The notes: generated from the sequence alone by a model not told the origin. A stretch of 64,000 nt of DNA from Chrysomallon squamiferum (GCA_012295275.1 CM022671.1:18368956-18432955); one strand, 5' to 3'. Positions 13,200-62,734 are shown, numbered from the stretch's first letter. Made by a program: numbers and translations.

Positions 13200-13440
13200 A
13201 CAGTATCCGGTAAGTTAAATAAAAAACAATTAGAAGCAGGTATTAAGCGACCAGGCCCTTTCGATCAGCCTATTAAGGTTATTACTTATAAATGCACTTA
13301 CTTATTAATCATCAACTGATTAATTAACCATGTCCGTTTATAATTTGAGTCATTTTCTATTCCATAATTGTTTTACTTTTCGGTTGGCCGTGCGCGCACT
13401 TAAATATAGTGACAGTCTATCAGTGTTTAAAACTGTGATT
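13200..13440. other. Complex-sequence island with homeodomain-type cores
   Basis: Non-repetitive sequence with several TTAAT/ATTAA cores (for example TGATTAATTAACC near 13318) and a CpG-containing end (GTGCGCGCAC near 13390). No gene is recognised. A regulatory role is speculative. Confidence 0.22.
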
Positions 13441-13799
13441 AGGCTCGATTGATTAATTGACTACATAATCGATACCCACAATTTTCTCTGATTGCTAATG
13501 TGGGCATACTTAGAGAGAACATGTCCCAGAGTTGAAAAAATCTTTCCCGAAGGACGCTTCTCTGAAAATCTGAATTACATTCTAACACTGTTCGGTAAAG
13601 GAAAATGGATTTCTTTAAAATATACATGGCTTTAAAATTGTCATTAGTGTTTGTTTTGTTTTCATATAATCGGTTTGTTATTTCACAAATGTTACAGATG
13701 TTAAAACAACAGCGACTACAACTACAAAACAACAGTTACTAATAATGCTTTATAACTATTCTTATTATTACAACGACTGCTATTAGTAGTAGTTGTATT

Positions 13800-14232
13800 T
13801 CAGCTACTACTCCTACTACTACTACCACTACAATTTCTGTTAATAGGCCTAGCGTCAACACTGCTACAAAAAAACCCTACTTCTACTAATACAACTACTA
13901 TTACTTTTACTACTACCATTACTACTACTGCTACTGTCACCACCAACATTACAGTTACGGCTACTTCAACTACTACTGTTGCTACTACAACTACTTCTGC
14001 GACCACCAACATTATAGCTATCACTATTACAACCACAGTTATTACATATTACAGTACAATTACTACTGTAACTACTACTACTACCACTGTTACTACTACT
14101 ATCACTGTTACTACTACTACTACAACTACTACTACTACTACTACTTATTATTATTATTATTAGTAGTAGTAGTAGTAGTAGTAGTAATAGTAGTAATAGT
14201 AGTATCAGTAGTGGTAGTAGTAGCAGTAGTAA
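13800..14232. repeat. (ACT)n field ending in an (ACT)/(AGT) inverted repeat
   Basis: About 330 bp of degenerate ACT/ACC triplets end in a perfect (ACT)7 at 14125-14145, a 16-nt AT loop, and a perfect (AGT)8 at 14162-14185. The arms are reverse complements, giving a stem of at least 21 bp that extends imperfectly on both sides. Confidence 0.93.
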
Positions 14233-14774
14233 TTTTCACTTCTTTCTTTTTTTATCGAGTGTCAGTGGTTTTCTTTATTTTTAAGATATATCTTTATTTA
14301 TTAACTACTATTTCTTATCTTCCTTCCTTCCTTCTTTCGTTCTTTCTTTCTTTCTTTTAAACCCTTACACAGAATGGTGTGTCTTTGGATGTCAGTACTG
14401 ACAGACGGACGTACATCTGTGTGTTGGTCTTTGCCTTTTCAGCGACCTCGACATTCGTGTATTCTGAATTAACTCGAATACAGAGACAGAGACAGGTAAT
14501 TAACAACCTGTTGTGTCAAATTGATTATTTATGCTGAGAATAAAACAGAAAAAAAAAACAACAAAAAACCATATATATATATATATATATATATTATTAA
14601 TGAAATTATTAATTTATAATTGACAGTCATTACTGTGGCACGCACGTACGTACAATTAATATCAAAGTACGCAAATATCTACATTGTGAAAATAATTACG
14701 GGGTCGCACGGTACATTTTTAACACGTGCGACAAGAGGGTCGACACGGCATGTTGTCTCTGAAAAATTCACCTT

Positions 14775-14807
<33 letters not shown>

Positions 14808-14920
14808 AACAACAACAAAAATAAAATTAAAATAAATACAAAAAACACATAATAATAACTGAAATAACAAGAAGAACAATAACGATATAATAATATCAAC
14901 TAATAAGAAACAACAACGGA

Positions 14921-14971
<51 letters not shown>
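14775..14971. repeat. (AAC)n and (AAT)n arrays
   Basis: (AAC) at 14775-14818 and perfect (AAT) at 14920-14971, joined by degenerate AA-N triplets. Confidence 0.94.
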
Positions 14972-14972
<1 letters not shown>

Positions 14973-15094
14973 TTCATACTGGTAATGACAACAATGATGA
15001 TAATAATGACGACCGTGATGGCGATGAAAATAATAATAATAGCAGTTAGAAAAAGTGCTACAGTTACCAACATCATCAAATCACGTCAACCACA

Positions 15095-15470
15095 ACCGCC
15101 ACCATTACTTGTATTACTATTACTTGTATTACTATTACTAGTTATTTCATTATTTTACTAAAACTACTTCAACTCTACTTCTTAATTTTATTATACTACT
15201 TCAGTTTATTGTTCTACCATTACTTATGCACTACTACTTCTGCCATTACTACCTTTATTACTACTGCAATACTACTACCGCTGTTACTACTACTACTACT
15301 ACTTACTACTATTATTACTACTACTACTACTGCTATTACTATTACTATTATACTACTACTAATACAACTGTAATATTACTACTACTATTATATTACTATT
15401 TCTACAACTGTTGTTACTACTTCTACTACAACCACCACCACCACTACTACAACTACTTCTATAAATACTA
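15095..15470. repeat. (ACT)n/(ATT)n degenerate triplet field
   Basis: ACT and ATT triplets with drifting third bases. The tyrosine/threonine-rich frame across it is a repeat artefact. Confidence 0.9.
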
Positions 15471-16390
15471 CACCTTGTTATACGTTCAGCTTTGAAAAAT
15501 CCTCGCAACCTTGTAACTGTCAAACTTTGAAACACCGTGAAGCCTGACATATCAATTAGCTGGAAATATTATACAACTTGAAAAGTAGCAGAAAACTCCA
15601 ATATCTCGCAAATTAATATAACACATCATGAAACATACAAATGCACCTACCAGATTACTAATATAAAAGACTTTTTCCCTAACCTCTAAATGTCATGCTA
15701 CTTGCAATTTCCAGCTTCTTGTGCCTTGGCCGCACAATCCAGGGACGGTTCTGTGATTGTATAAAGAGGGGATCACGATTTTTGTCATATATATATATAT
15801 ATATATTATGTATATTTAAGGAATTTCATTATGAAGGAAAAAATATGGGTCTCCATAAATTACGGAGTGGGGTCAGAGAGGGATGAAATGCGCCCCGTGA
15901 GAAATTTTAAAGGACTTTCCAATAGAAATAAGTTTTTTTTTTTTTTTAAGAAAGGTCATCGCTTGGGGAAAAAAAAATGGTGGGTGGGGTAGGACGTGCG
16001 CTGACTTTGCTCCTGCTGAATACATGGATGTGATTTATAGTTTTGAATACAAAGACATAAATACTAAATATATTTCACGGTGGGAAGTTCAAGTAGTCTT
16101 GATAACATTCCTTATAACTAGTATAATATTATCATACGATTGGGAATAATTTTTTGGATATATCCTTCCTTTGCTGTTGTTGTTGTTGTTATTATTATTA
16201 TTATTATCATCATCAATATCATAATAATATCGAAACTTTTGAGATATTTCCCGTTCCTGCCTGTTTCTCATGACTGGTTATCATAGCTGTGGTAGTTGCT
16301 TTCCTTTCTGTGGGAAGGTGCATATGAAACATTTCTTTCCGCTAATGGAAAATGTAGCGCGTTTTCTTTTACTCGTAATGTAAAAACTGG
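15471..16390. other. Intergenic, no gene seen
   Basis: Mostly unique AT-rich sequence with a short TA array (15788-15807) and a (GTT)(ATT) tract (16176-16212). No coding feature is recognised. Confidence 0.5.
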
Positions 16391-16394
16391 CTAA

Positions 16395-16480
16395 GAGTCT
16401 CTGGTAGTGAAGAGATTAGAACACAGACTAAATGGTCGCGAGATCAATCCCCATAATCTGCATCAATGGGTCAGTAGTTC
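16395..16480 (+). mobile_element. Possible tRNA-derived SINE remnant
   Basis: The order 'TGGTAGTGAAGAGATTAGAAC' followed about 35 bp later by 'GCGAGATCAATCC' resembles the A-box/B-box layout of tRNA-derived SINE heads. Matches to the consensus boxes are weak and no target-site duplication is visible. Confidence 0.22.
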
Positions 16481-17043
16481 GTTCCAGTTTGTTAGTCAAA
16501 GGACATCGAGTGTGTGTTCTCTTATTTACATAAATGTAAATGACTGTTAGGCTCTCTGCTCCCGTGGAACTAACGGGTTTCCTTTCTGATTTTAAGTATT
16601 TATTTTTATTGTTGTTGATGCTTTTATTATTTTTAAATTGATCATCATCATTATAATAATTATTACAAATACGGTCATTGTTGTGCATGTTATCGTTTTT
16701 ATTATTAACTGGGTTATGTCGTGTTATGTTATGTTGTGTTATGTTATGTTGTTGTGCTATGTTATACTATGCGATTATTGTATTAATTATTATATTATTA
16801 TTTATTTATTATTTTAGTCTTTTTAAAAAAATGTACCCCCCCCCCTCGGTAATATATTTTTTATTTCATTCTTCTGTTCTTATAAATATTTTTTTCTAAT
16901 TATCATTACATTATTATTTTGGTTATTACATTTATGGTCGATTTCTTTCATTCTTTCCACTTGCCATTCTGCACAATTTTTTTCTTTTCTTTTCTTTTCG
17001 GCGGGAAAAAAAAAACAAATTCCTCTATTATCAACCATTTTGA

Positions 17044-17340
17044 ATGTTTGTGCATAAATATATTTCTCCATTACATGCTTTACGAAACAAGAAGCGAACA
17101 TTTAAAATTGTGTCTAAAATCGTGCTTCCATTAGTGGCCATGAATAGCGAAATGCAGTGTGCCTACATTAATGAAAACTATAATGGCACCGGTTCATTTG
17201 ATTGTGAATTTAATGCATTCATGCTAAATATGACGCGGTCCGCGTTTCAGAAGACACCGCGCACTGTGCCGTGTAATATTCCCGCCATTTGATCAGGCGA
17301 CGCCTAAACGCCGGCTTTATTTTGAAGCCCTCTTTCGAAG
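17044..17340. promoter_or_regulatory. Candidate upstream regulatory island
   Basis: Non-repetitive, CpG-bearing sequence about 2.7 kb before the Musashi ATG. It contains several ATTA/TAAT cores and ACGCGGTCCGCGT, a near-perfect palindrome at about 17232-17244. An 82-codon frame crosses it but has no recognisable domain, so I favour conserved non-coding DNA. Confidence 0.33.
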
Positions 17341-17574
17341 CACATTTGTTGTTATAAATTCATAAACTGTGAAATAGCGATGTTGTCTGAAAGATAATAT
17401 GTTTGTCATTATCGTGGTCGTTGTTGCTGCTGCTGTCACTATCATCTTTATTATTATTATTATTATTATTAAAACTGTTATTGTCGACGTTTTTTTATTT
17501 ATTTATTTATTTATACATTCTTTCATTCATTCATTTTCTTATTATTATCGTTTTAAATAAATGACCTAAACATG

Positions 17575-17965
17575 TATACATACACACATACAATTTTATT
17601 ATAGGCTTATAAACAAACGTTAACATAATACAATGTGCTGCCAATACATACATACATACACGCGTACATACATACATATATATAAATACATGAGTACATA
17701 CATACATACATATACATACATAAATATATGAGTACATACATATATACATTCATACTTAAATACATGTGTACATAATATATACATATATTATATATGTGTG
17801 TGTATATGTATATAGAGGCACACACGTCTATACACAGACGCACATACATACATATACATACATTAGGTATATACACACACAAACAGATACATACATGCAT
17901 ACATACGCGCATATATACACATACAGATACACACATGCATACATACATACAGTCATACAGTGACA
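17575..17965. repeat. (CATA)n tetranucleotide field
   Basis: Long imperfect CATA array with TATG inversions in the middle (about 17790-17815). No gene. Confidence 0.92.
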
Positions 17966-18320
17966 CAGACAAACATCTGCAAACAGAGAGAGAGAGAGAG
18001 AGATTGAGATTTTATGACCTACAAATCATATTATTAATTACCGTTACAAATAAAATACTTTTGAGTACTGACACATTTTGCTATAACCTATAGGATATCG
18101 ATTCTGAGCAAACAAAAACCATTAATTTTTACTTAAAATAACGCTGTTTTTTTCATGATGTCACGAACAAGTAATTTTTTCGATTTCAAAAAATAAAATT
18201 AAAATCTAACACCATTTCAATTGTGACCGTTTTCCATTTCCTACCTTTTGGGGTTAAATTTATTTATTTTATTTATATCGTTTTATATTACTTATTTATT
18301 TATTTTTTTTTTTATGATCA

Positions 18321-18322
<2 letters not shown>

Positions 18323-18392
<70 letters not shown>
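18323..18392. repeat. (ATT)n microsatellite
   Basis: A perfect (ATT) array of about 70 bp. Confidence 0.97.
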
Positions 18393-18393
<1 letters not shown>

Positions 18394-18526
18394 TTAATAA
18401 TTACACTACGACTACTACTACAACCACTACCATTTCATTTCCTATTATCACTGGTTTTGTTAACAACAACAAAAAACACTTCTACCACTACAAGTTCTTT
18501 TGCTACTCTAGTATGTTAATTACTAT

Positions 18527-18676
18527 TACAACAACAACAACAACAACAACAACAACAGGCCGGTAAGTAAATATGTTTGGGCTCCACCACCGAATACAAT
18601 AGCAGTTGTAATAATAGAAATAGTAATAATAGTAGAAATAGAAGAAGAAGTAGCAATAGTAGCAGTAGTAGTAGTA

Positions 18677-18728
<52 letters not shown>

Positions 18729-18745
18729 CAACAACAACAACATTA
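18527..18745. repeat. (ACA)n then (AGT)/(AAT)n triplet tract
   Basis: Perfect (ACA) at 18527-18557, then degenerate AGT/AAT from about 18600 becoming perfect (AAT)n at about 18677-18724 and (AAC) to 18741. Confidence 0.93.
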
Positions 18746-19107
18746 ATAATGGTCATAAAATACAGACAACGACGATAATAATGATGATAATTTCACAGGC
18801 ATCACAATAATGATAAACACCGCATAATGACTGGAAAAACGTGTTAACGCCGGAGATTACGTCATACACATTTCAATATGCATTCCTACACAGGACTCCA
18901 TTGCCGTATGTACCCACGTCAGCATGTCACCTCATACTGCTTCAGCAAAACACATTTCTGCAAGACGCATATCACAGAGATACAGAACGTAAACACGTGA
19001 TTCACATATGCATGCATGTATAATTATGGAAACATACGTAAGCACGAATGCGTGTATGTATAAATACATGCGTAAAAACGTAAATGTATAATTATGCTAA
19101 TTATATA

Positions 19108-19430
19108 TGTGAGAGCGTATACATATATACATATATGTATACGCACATATGTATATGAGTTTGTGTACGTATGAATGTATGTATGTATGTATGTATGTAT
19201 GTGTTTGGCTTGTGTATGTATGTATGTATGCATATGTATGTGTATATGTAGGTACACACACACACACATATATATTTATGTATATATATACATACACGTA
19301 TATCTCTATGCGTATGTATGTATGAATGTATATATGTATATATGTATGTATGTATGTGTGTTTGTATGTATGAATGTGTGTGTATATATATATATATATA
19401 TACATATATACATACATACATACAAAATCA
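19108..19430. repeat. (TATG)n tetranucleotide field
   Basis: Imperfect TATG/CATA array ending about 100 bp before the promoter-like block. Overlapping frames on both strands are low-complexity artefacts. Confidence 0.92.
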
Positions 19431-19529
19431 CAGTTTTCACCATGTATGTATTATTAATTAACGCAATGCAAATACTGTTTTCTAACTAGCGGTATACTGA
19501 AATACTTTCCTGTCAAACAGAGATTGATA

Positions 19530-19951
19530 AATGTCTGGGAAACGAAGTGAAAAAGCGAAATCGAGATATTCCAAATTTGGAGCACCCATCGCGGTTCCAT
19601 TCAATGGAGGCTATCGCCGATTTCGCGGCGCTGATTGGACCGATCCGTTTGACATAAGCGAAATAGGCGTGTTTGTTTTCATTGTGACGAACGAAATTAT
19701 GGGCGTCTCCACAAGTCACATCTTCAGTTGACGTCAACCATAACCCATGTCAGTTGCTAGGCAATGACCGACGAGCCAGTCATAATTGAGAACGAGCTGT
19801 CCATCAAGCGGTCTTGGCGCCTTTGTGAGACGCGCGAAATGCCCACCCACGATGGGACCAATAGTTAGACAGAGGGATTGCGATCTGTACGTTTAGTCCC
19901 ACGTGCACGATTGTTTGTGGTAGTTAGATAGCAGTAGACAGGGTAGGAAAT
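19530..19951 (+). promoter_or_regulatory. Probable Musashi promoter and 5' UTR
   Basis: A CpG-richer, non-repetitive block directly upstream of the start codon, with no TATA box. Visible sites are an inverted CCAAT (ATTGG, 19634-19638), a perfect CRE TGACGTCA (19729-19736, core of the 12-bp palindrome GTTGACGTCAAC), an RFX/X-box-like GTTGCTAGGCAAT (19753-19765), CCAAT (19858-19862) and CACGTG (19900-19905). The transcription start cannot be fixed. The CCAAT at 19858 is 94 bp before the ATG, which would suit a start close to the ATG. A 66-codon frame (19531-19731) lies inside the block; it matches no family and is either an upstream ORF or chance. Confidence 0.6.
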
Positions 19952-56694
<36,743 letters not shown>

Positions 56695-57883
56695 GTGAGT
56701 ACCACTCATTTATTATTATTTAGCATGTCAGTTAATAATTAGAAACAAAAACAACAGCCATACATAAAGGTAGCGATAGATATACATAAATATACAGAAA
56801 GAAACACTCTACTCAGATACATACCTGGCAGTTAAGATGGCCAATATATTCAGTGACAGATATGCAGAAACAAATAATGAAATATATATATATATATATA
56901 CACACACAAATATACACACATACATATACATATGAATACACATACATAGCTGATAGCAGTATGAGTTAAGACTAGTACATATTCTGTTTGCCTTGGTGAG
57001 GAAGGTTCAGATTAATTTAAGTAAATTAATAAATAAATACCTGATAAAAACAGACATACTGCCTAGTACAGACTGGGTCAGAGCTTCAACTCACTATCTG
57101 TCATGTTTCCATTTCCTCCATGGCTTCACTGACAAACGACGGATAAAAAATAAATATTCCTTTAGTCTGTGAACCACAGCATACTTACAATGATGGCCAT
57201 ACCAATTCCTCCATTGTGTTTCATAAACAAATATCACAACATTTTTTTAAAAGATTTTTTTTTCAATGATTGGAATTCAGTTTTTAGAAGACTGCAGATT
57301 ACTGTTATGTGTTACAGCATACCACTGGATGTAATTAATGTCAGACATTTTTAAGTTAGATGCCAGCTTTAATTTGTTTGTTTTTTCTCTCTCTCTTTCC
57401 TTTTTTTTGTTTTTTTTAAACTCCAGAGCAATGCCCTTCCTCAGCATGGTATTTGATTGTTTCCATTTTTAAACATGCATTTTCTCTAGTGTTTCAAAAT
57501 ACGTAAGAGAAAGATATTGATTTGTAAGTAAAAATAACACATCAATATCATCAACAGCAGTTTGTAATATTTAAATTAAAATTGATTTATATGGGGAGTC
57601 ACTTGGTATGTTGTGGGTCTGTATGTCTGTCAGGCTGTGTGTGTGTGTGAGTTACTAGGCTACAAATGTACTCATCTGATATGAACCACACACTTCACTT
57701 TTCTTAACGCTAGATTAAAGTACAGAGAAATAGGGTAATAATAGATGTGTATTGGTATGCGGTATAAATTGATATGTTATGAGTACATATACAATAAATT
57801 TGATATTTAACAGCAGTGACTAATCAATAGACCAGTGGATTTTCTTGATAATTTTATCAACATATTCCAGCAGTTTGATGTTA

Positions 57884-57945
57884 ACACACACAGACACACA
57901 CAGAAACACACACACACACACAGATACACACACATACACACACTG
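57884..57945. repeat. (CA)n imperfect tract
   Basis: CA repeats interrupted by GA/TA dinucleotides. Confidence 0.92.
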
Positions 57946-58826
57946 TGGAACTTGATTTACCAGAGCTGGCCTGCAACATTACCCTGCGTTGACCACACTA
58001 ACATAATGTTCATCTTTAAACACACACATCCCTGGAGAATTGAGTGCCTTCATCTTGGCCCAGGTTCCATTAAAAAAACTGCACAATTTAACAACAGTTG
58101 TCATTATTGATCAAGACATGTAATTTAGTCTTGTTGAGTTTACTTGGAGGTCTAATCAGGCTGAGGTGACTGGAAACCAAGGTGATCAGAAACAATATAG
58201 TCCAAAGTGTTTTTCTTCATTCACTTAGTAAACCCTGCCTTCATTATTAAAACTGGTAATTTGTGAGAAATCTCTTTTAATAATAATAATAATAGTAATA
58301 ATAATAATAATAATAATAATATCTAATAATCACGTTATGTCATTCTGAATGTATACTTCTTAAATATATAACATGAATGCTACAACTAAACATATTTATA
58401 ATGATTAATAAATAATATTTTAAAAAACTGATATATATTATAACACTAAAGATATATCTTTAATATTAATAAAAACATTAAAACAAATAAAAATAAAAAA
58501 TAAATAAAAACTATATTACAATACGATATCAGTCATCTGATAAAAGGTAGCTCAAAGCCCCATTACCACTCAAGGACATACTTACTTTTATTAATGGATA
58601 AAAATTGAAATATTGATTTTCATTTTATGTTGTTTTATTTTTTTTATTAATATGGTGTTTTATTTTAATCAAAGTAAAAATGTCACAAACAAAATAATAA
58701 TAATAATAAAATAAATATAAAACAAATAATAATTTAAAAAAAATGAAATAAATAATAAAAACAAAAAAGAAGAAATTAAAAATAATAATCATATTTATAT
58801 ATATATATAAATAAATGAAATTAAAA

Positions 58827-58852
58827 ATTAGTAGTAGTAGTAGTAATAGTAA
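58827..58852 (+). repeat. (TAG)n run on the sense strand
   Basis: Five TAG triplets in a row plus AATAGT. In RNA this gives overlapping UAGU sites, the core of the Musashi recognition motif. Confidence 0.85.
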
Positions 58853-58910
58853 AAGAAAAAAACTTTGAAATTATTTATTCCAAAGCAGTTATATCAAAGT
58901 AGATGATTGT

Positions 58911-58913
<3 letters not shown>

Positions 58914-58978
<65 letters not shown>
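58914..58978. repeat. (CT)n microsatellite
   Basis: A perfect CT array of about 65 bp in intron 6. Confidence 0.98.
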
Positions 58979-58981
<3 letters not shown>

Positions 58982-60769
58982 AGACACACACACTCATTTT
59001 ATACACACCTTGAATAAGGCATAGATAAACATATTATGACAAGTAGAATGCATTAAAAATAATCCATATCTTGCTGGTTTTAATCTGATAGCTGTGTACA
59101 TAAAATGGCCAATAGTATTTAAGTGCCTAGAAGTGTCCCTTGAATTTTTAACACACAAATCCACTTAAAAGTAAAACATTTCCAGTTTGATATACAACAA
59201 GTTATGCATCATATTATAAAAATGTTTTAATTCTTGGAACATTGTTTTGTTTTCACATTGTCAGTGATACATTTATTAATAATTATACCAAAAAAAGCCT
59301 GAGCGAAAATAATAAATAAATATGAAGAGTTTAATAATGACTTTAGATAACTTTATTTATATTTTAAAATTTTAAATCGGATAATTTTATGTCTTTTAAA
59401 TCCAAATAAATAAATAAGAAACTGAAACTTAAACTGGGATAACATATAATATATGTGTGTCTTTTAATACAAAATGTTATAATTCAAATACTGAAGTTTA
59501 GAAATGGAGGCTGGTTACACCCAGAGAGAGGCTGTTAAAACCTTGCTGACACAGACAGAGGTCACAGAAATATGAGTTCTGATTGTGTTCCTGCGAACAA
59601 AAGCATCCATTCTCATCTAAATTTAACTGGGTAGCTTTCAGCCATCAGCCATCCCTTAACCACCATTCATTGCTGTTACCCTCTGCTGGGTTTAATAATA
59701 AATACAGGGCCGTTGTGAATGTGGTAAGATGAAGTACCTAATGACCCCTGTGGGGGTTTAATAATTGAAAAAAATCTCAGCCAAAACCCCCCCATCCTCC
59801 CCCCAAAAAATCAACACATAAAAAACCCAACAACAACAACAACAACACACCAGCAATGTTGTTAAGTTTGTTGTTTAGCGTCTAAAAATATGTCAGTTGA
59901 CCAAGCAGATACTAATTAACCCTTGTTAAAAATAAAGAACTAGTATCGGGTGGTTAGAAGAACATACTAATTAACCTGTACTTTTCTTACCAACTCGACT
60001 AATCTCAGTCTAAGTGCCAAGACACTGTATTAAATTTACAGCATGGCTTGATTGAAAGGTGCTGCTTAAATAAATAAACATTGTAAATTGTCTTTTTTAA
60101 TTGCCTTTATCTCTCTCTCTCTCTCTCTTTTAAAATGTTGTAATCCTTTTTTCTTTTTTTTTTCGTCTTTGTAAAACTGCAGTAAAGTTGTTTTTTGTTT
60201 GTTTGTTTGTTTGTTATCATTATGTTTTATACCTGTCATGTTTTTAAGTGTTATTTCTTCTTATATTTTTTTAATTATAACTTTTATTTTATTTAAAAAT
60301 TTTACATGCTTTCTTGTTAAAAAATTTCTTTCAGTTGCCATCTCTTTTGTCCTCATTATTTTTAACAGCTGTACATCAAAGCTGTTTACTAATCTTTCTT
60401 ATTTATTTATTTGTGTTATTTTTTTTTTTTTTTTTCTGTACCCATCTTTATAATTAAGTGATTTTTTCTATATTATTATTATAATAATTATTTATTTATT
60501 TATTTATTATTTTTTTTTTTTAAGTAGCCATCTTTATAATCGTCTTTCTTTTTTTCTAGCTTATTTATTTTATTTCTTTATTTTTATTTATTTATTTATT
60601 TATTTGTTTTATCATCATTATTATTATTTTATTTTGATATTTTCTATATTATTATTATCTTTTTATTTTCATTTTTTTTTTTCGGTAGCCATTTCATATA
60701 TTTTTTTCCTTTCTTTATTGTCTTGTTTAGGTGAAAGTGACAGGTAAATAATAGTTCTTTGACAAATTC

Positions 60770-61130
60770 TTTTCGACTGGAAAACCATTCACTTAATGCC
60801 CTGCTAGCTATTTTATCCCGAGGATATCAAATTGAAATTGCCTCTAGTCATGCTGGTCACACAAATAAATCAATGTTTTATGGCGTGTCATGACGGAAGA
60901 TAAAAAAGAAAATGTCCTTTCTCGGAAAGACTGGCCTGTAAAAACACATTCACTATTTATAGCTTTGGTTTTAAATTTTGTTCATCAGTGAGTGATAACT
61001 CTTAGCAATAATTAATGTGTTAAGAAATAATGGCGTATCGCACCCCAGATCTAAATTGTGTAAACGACTGTTGATTTTCCTGTCCTAATATTTCAGAATT
61101 ATAATGCGTAACTGATGTAAGAGACCTCCA
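60770..61130. promoter_or_regulatory. Candidate conserved non-coding element in intron 6
   Basis: About 360 bp of complex, CpG-bearing sequence after a T-rich field. It includes a perfect MEF2 consensus CTATTTATAG (60953-60962), AATAATTAATG near 61007 and ATGGCGTGTCATGACGG near 60880. No open frame of note, which favours regulatory DNA. Confidence 0.35.
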
Positions 61131-61589
61131 CACATTTATGAAAGGGTGTTTCAAAAAAAAAATCAGGGGAAAATATTTCTAGTTATTTTCATACTGGAGT
61201 GACATGCAAAGTTATTTCATGAGGGCAAAAAGGTTGTCTTGTATTAGCAAAATCCTTTGGCATTGGTTCAATGAGTTTGTAAAGTATGAATATTCGTTTC
61301 CATGTGTCTGTGTGTGTATGTTTATGTGTGTGCATGCCTACCTGCCTGCCTGCCTGTGTTTGTTTTTCTGTACATAGATGTCTGTATGATATATTTCTCA
61401 GTATAATTATGAACATATGATAGTGTATTTGCCTCTCTGTTTATTTACCAAACAGCCACTTTTGAAATATTAAAGTCTGGTATGTACTTCCTTACTCCAT
61501 CTTCAAAATAACAAAAATATGTCCATACTGAGAGGCATTCACAGATATATACACAAACACAGAGACAGACAGACATACACACATATCTA

Positions 61590-61592
<3 letters not shown>

Positions 61593-61642
<50 letters not shown>

Positions 61643-61673
61643 TCACTCACTCACTCACTCACTCACTCACTCA

Positions 61674-61707
<34 letters not shown>
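61593..61707. repeat. (CA)n-(CACT)n-(CA)n compound microsatellite
   Basis: CA array (61593-61638), about ten perfect CACT units, then CA again to 61707. A CACT expansion nested inside a CA array. Confidence 0.98.
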
Positions 61708-61708
<1 letters not shown>

Positions 61709-62734
61709 CCACACACACATTTAGTAATATATATGGATATACATGTACATACACGTACATACACACATATCTACACTTAAAGTTATAGGCAATACATATA
61801 CATACCTAGACAAATACAGAAACAAAGATTAGTTTTGTATGTACATTTTTAAAATTAATATTTGACATACTTCACCTCTGAGCTATTAAAAATATCTTAT
61901 ATTTTGTTACCTGGGGTGACAGAAAGTAGTTTAATTGTCAGTGACCGATTTTTATTTTTTTATTATTTTTTATATATTATTTTCAGTATGATTTTTCACA
62001 ATTTGGAAAGAAAACACTTAAAAAAGGTTTTATAGCTTTGGTGGGTTTTTTAAAGTTTATTTCATTTTTATAATTCTATAAAATCTTATTTAATGTATGA
62101 TAATAAGAATATTTTATTTTTAAAAAAAAGCTAAAAAGTATTTTGAAAGTTTTTTTTTATTTTTATATATATATTGAAAAATTTGTAAATTAAGTAAAAT
62201 CATAAGATATTTCCTGTTGGTATTTTTGTGTTACAAATAATTTGGTATTGAACAATATTAATTTCAAAAATTGATAAAATAATAATAATAAAGTTTAAGC
62301 AGAAGAAGTAATAATAATCATAATATGTATACAGGGATTTATATATATATTTATGCCATCGATGGTAAGAATTGTAACAACAACAGCAATAATAAACCAT
62401 AAAATAAAGACACAAAAAGGAAGAAAAAAACCAACAAAATCACACCACAACAACTACTGCATACAGAAGAAAAGAAATAAAAAAATAATAAAAATAAGAC
62501 TAAATAAAAAAAAATTAAAGATGATCCATATGTTGTCATAACCAGACATTATTGAGTATGTGATCTTTGACCTGCTGTCTTGATCAGTGTTAGCCGTATA
62601 ATGATTTTCCTCCAGTTAGAATTTATTTGGTAGCTGCAAGGAAGGAAGGAGTGAGCGAGTTGGCTGTCTGTCGCTTCAATTGATTTGTCCTGCTTTTTCA
62701 TCAAATGTTGTGTGGTCAATTTGGGCTGCAAGCT

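Noticed and set aside
16395-16480. tRNA gene
   Set aside because: A- and B-box-like segments only; no cloverleaf with acceptor stem and anticodon loop can be drawn. Kept only as a weak SINE candidate. The same applies to 42925, 50345 and 56155.
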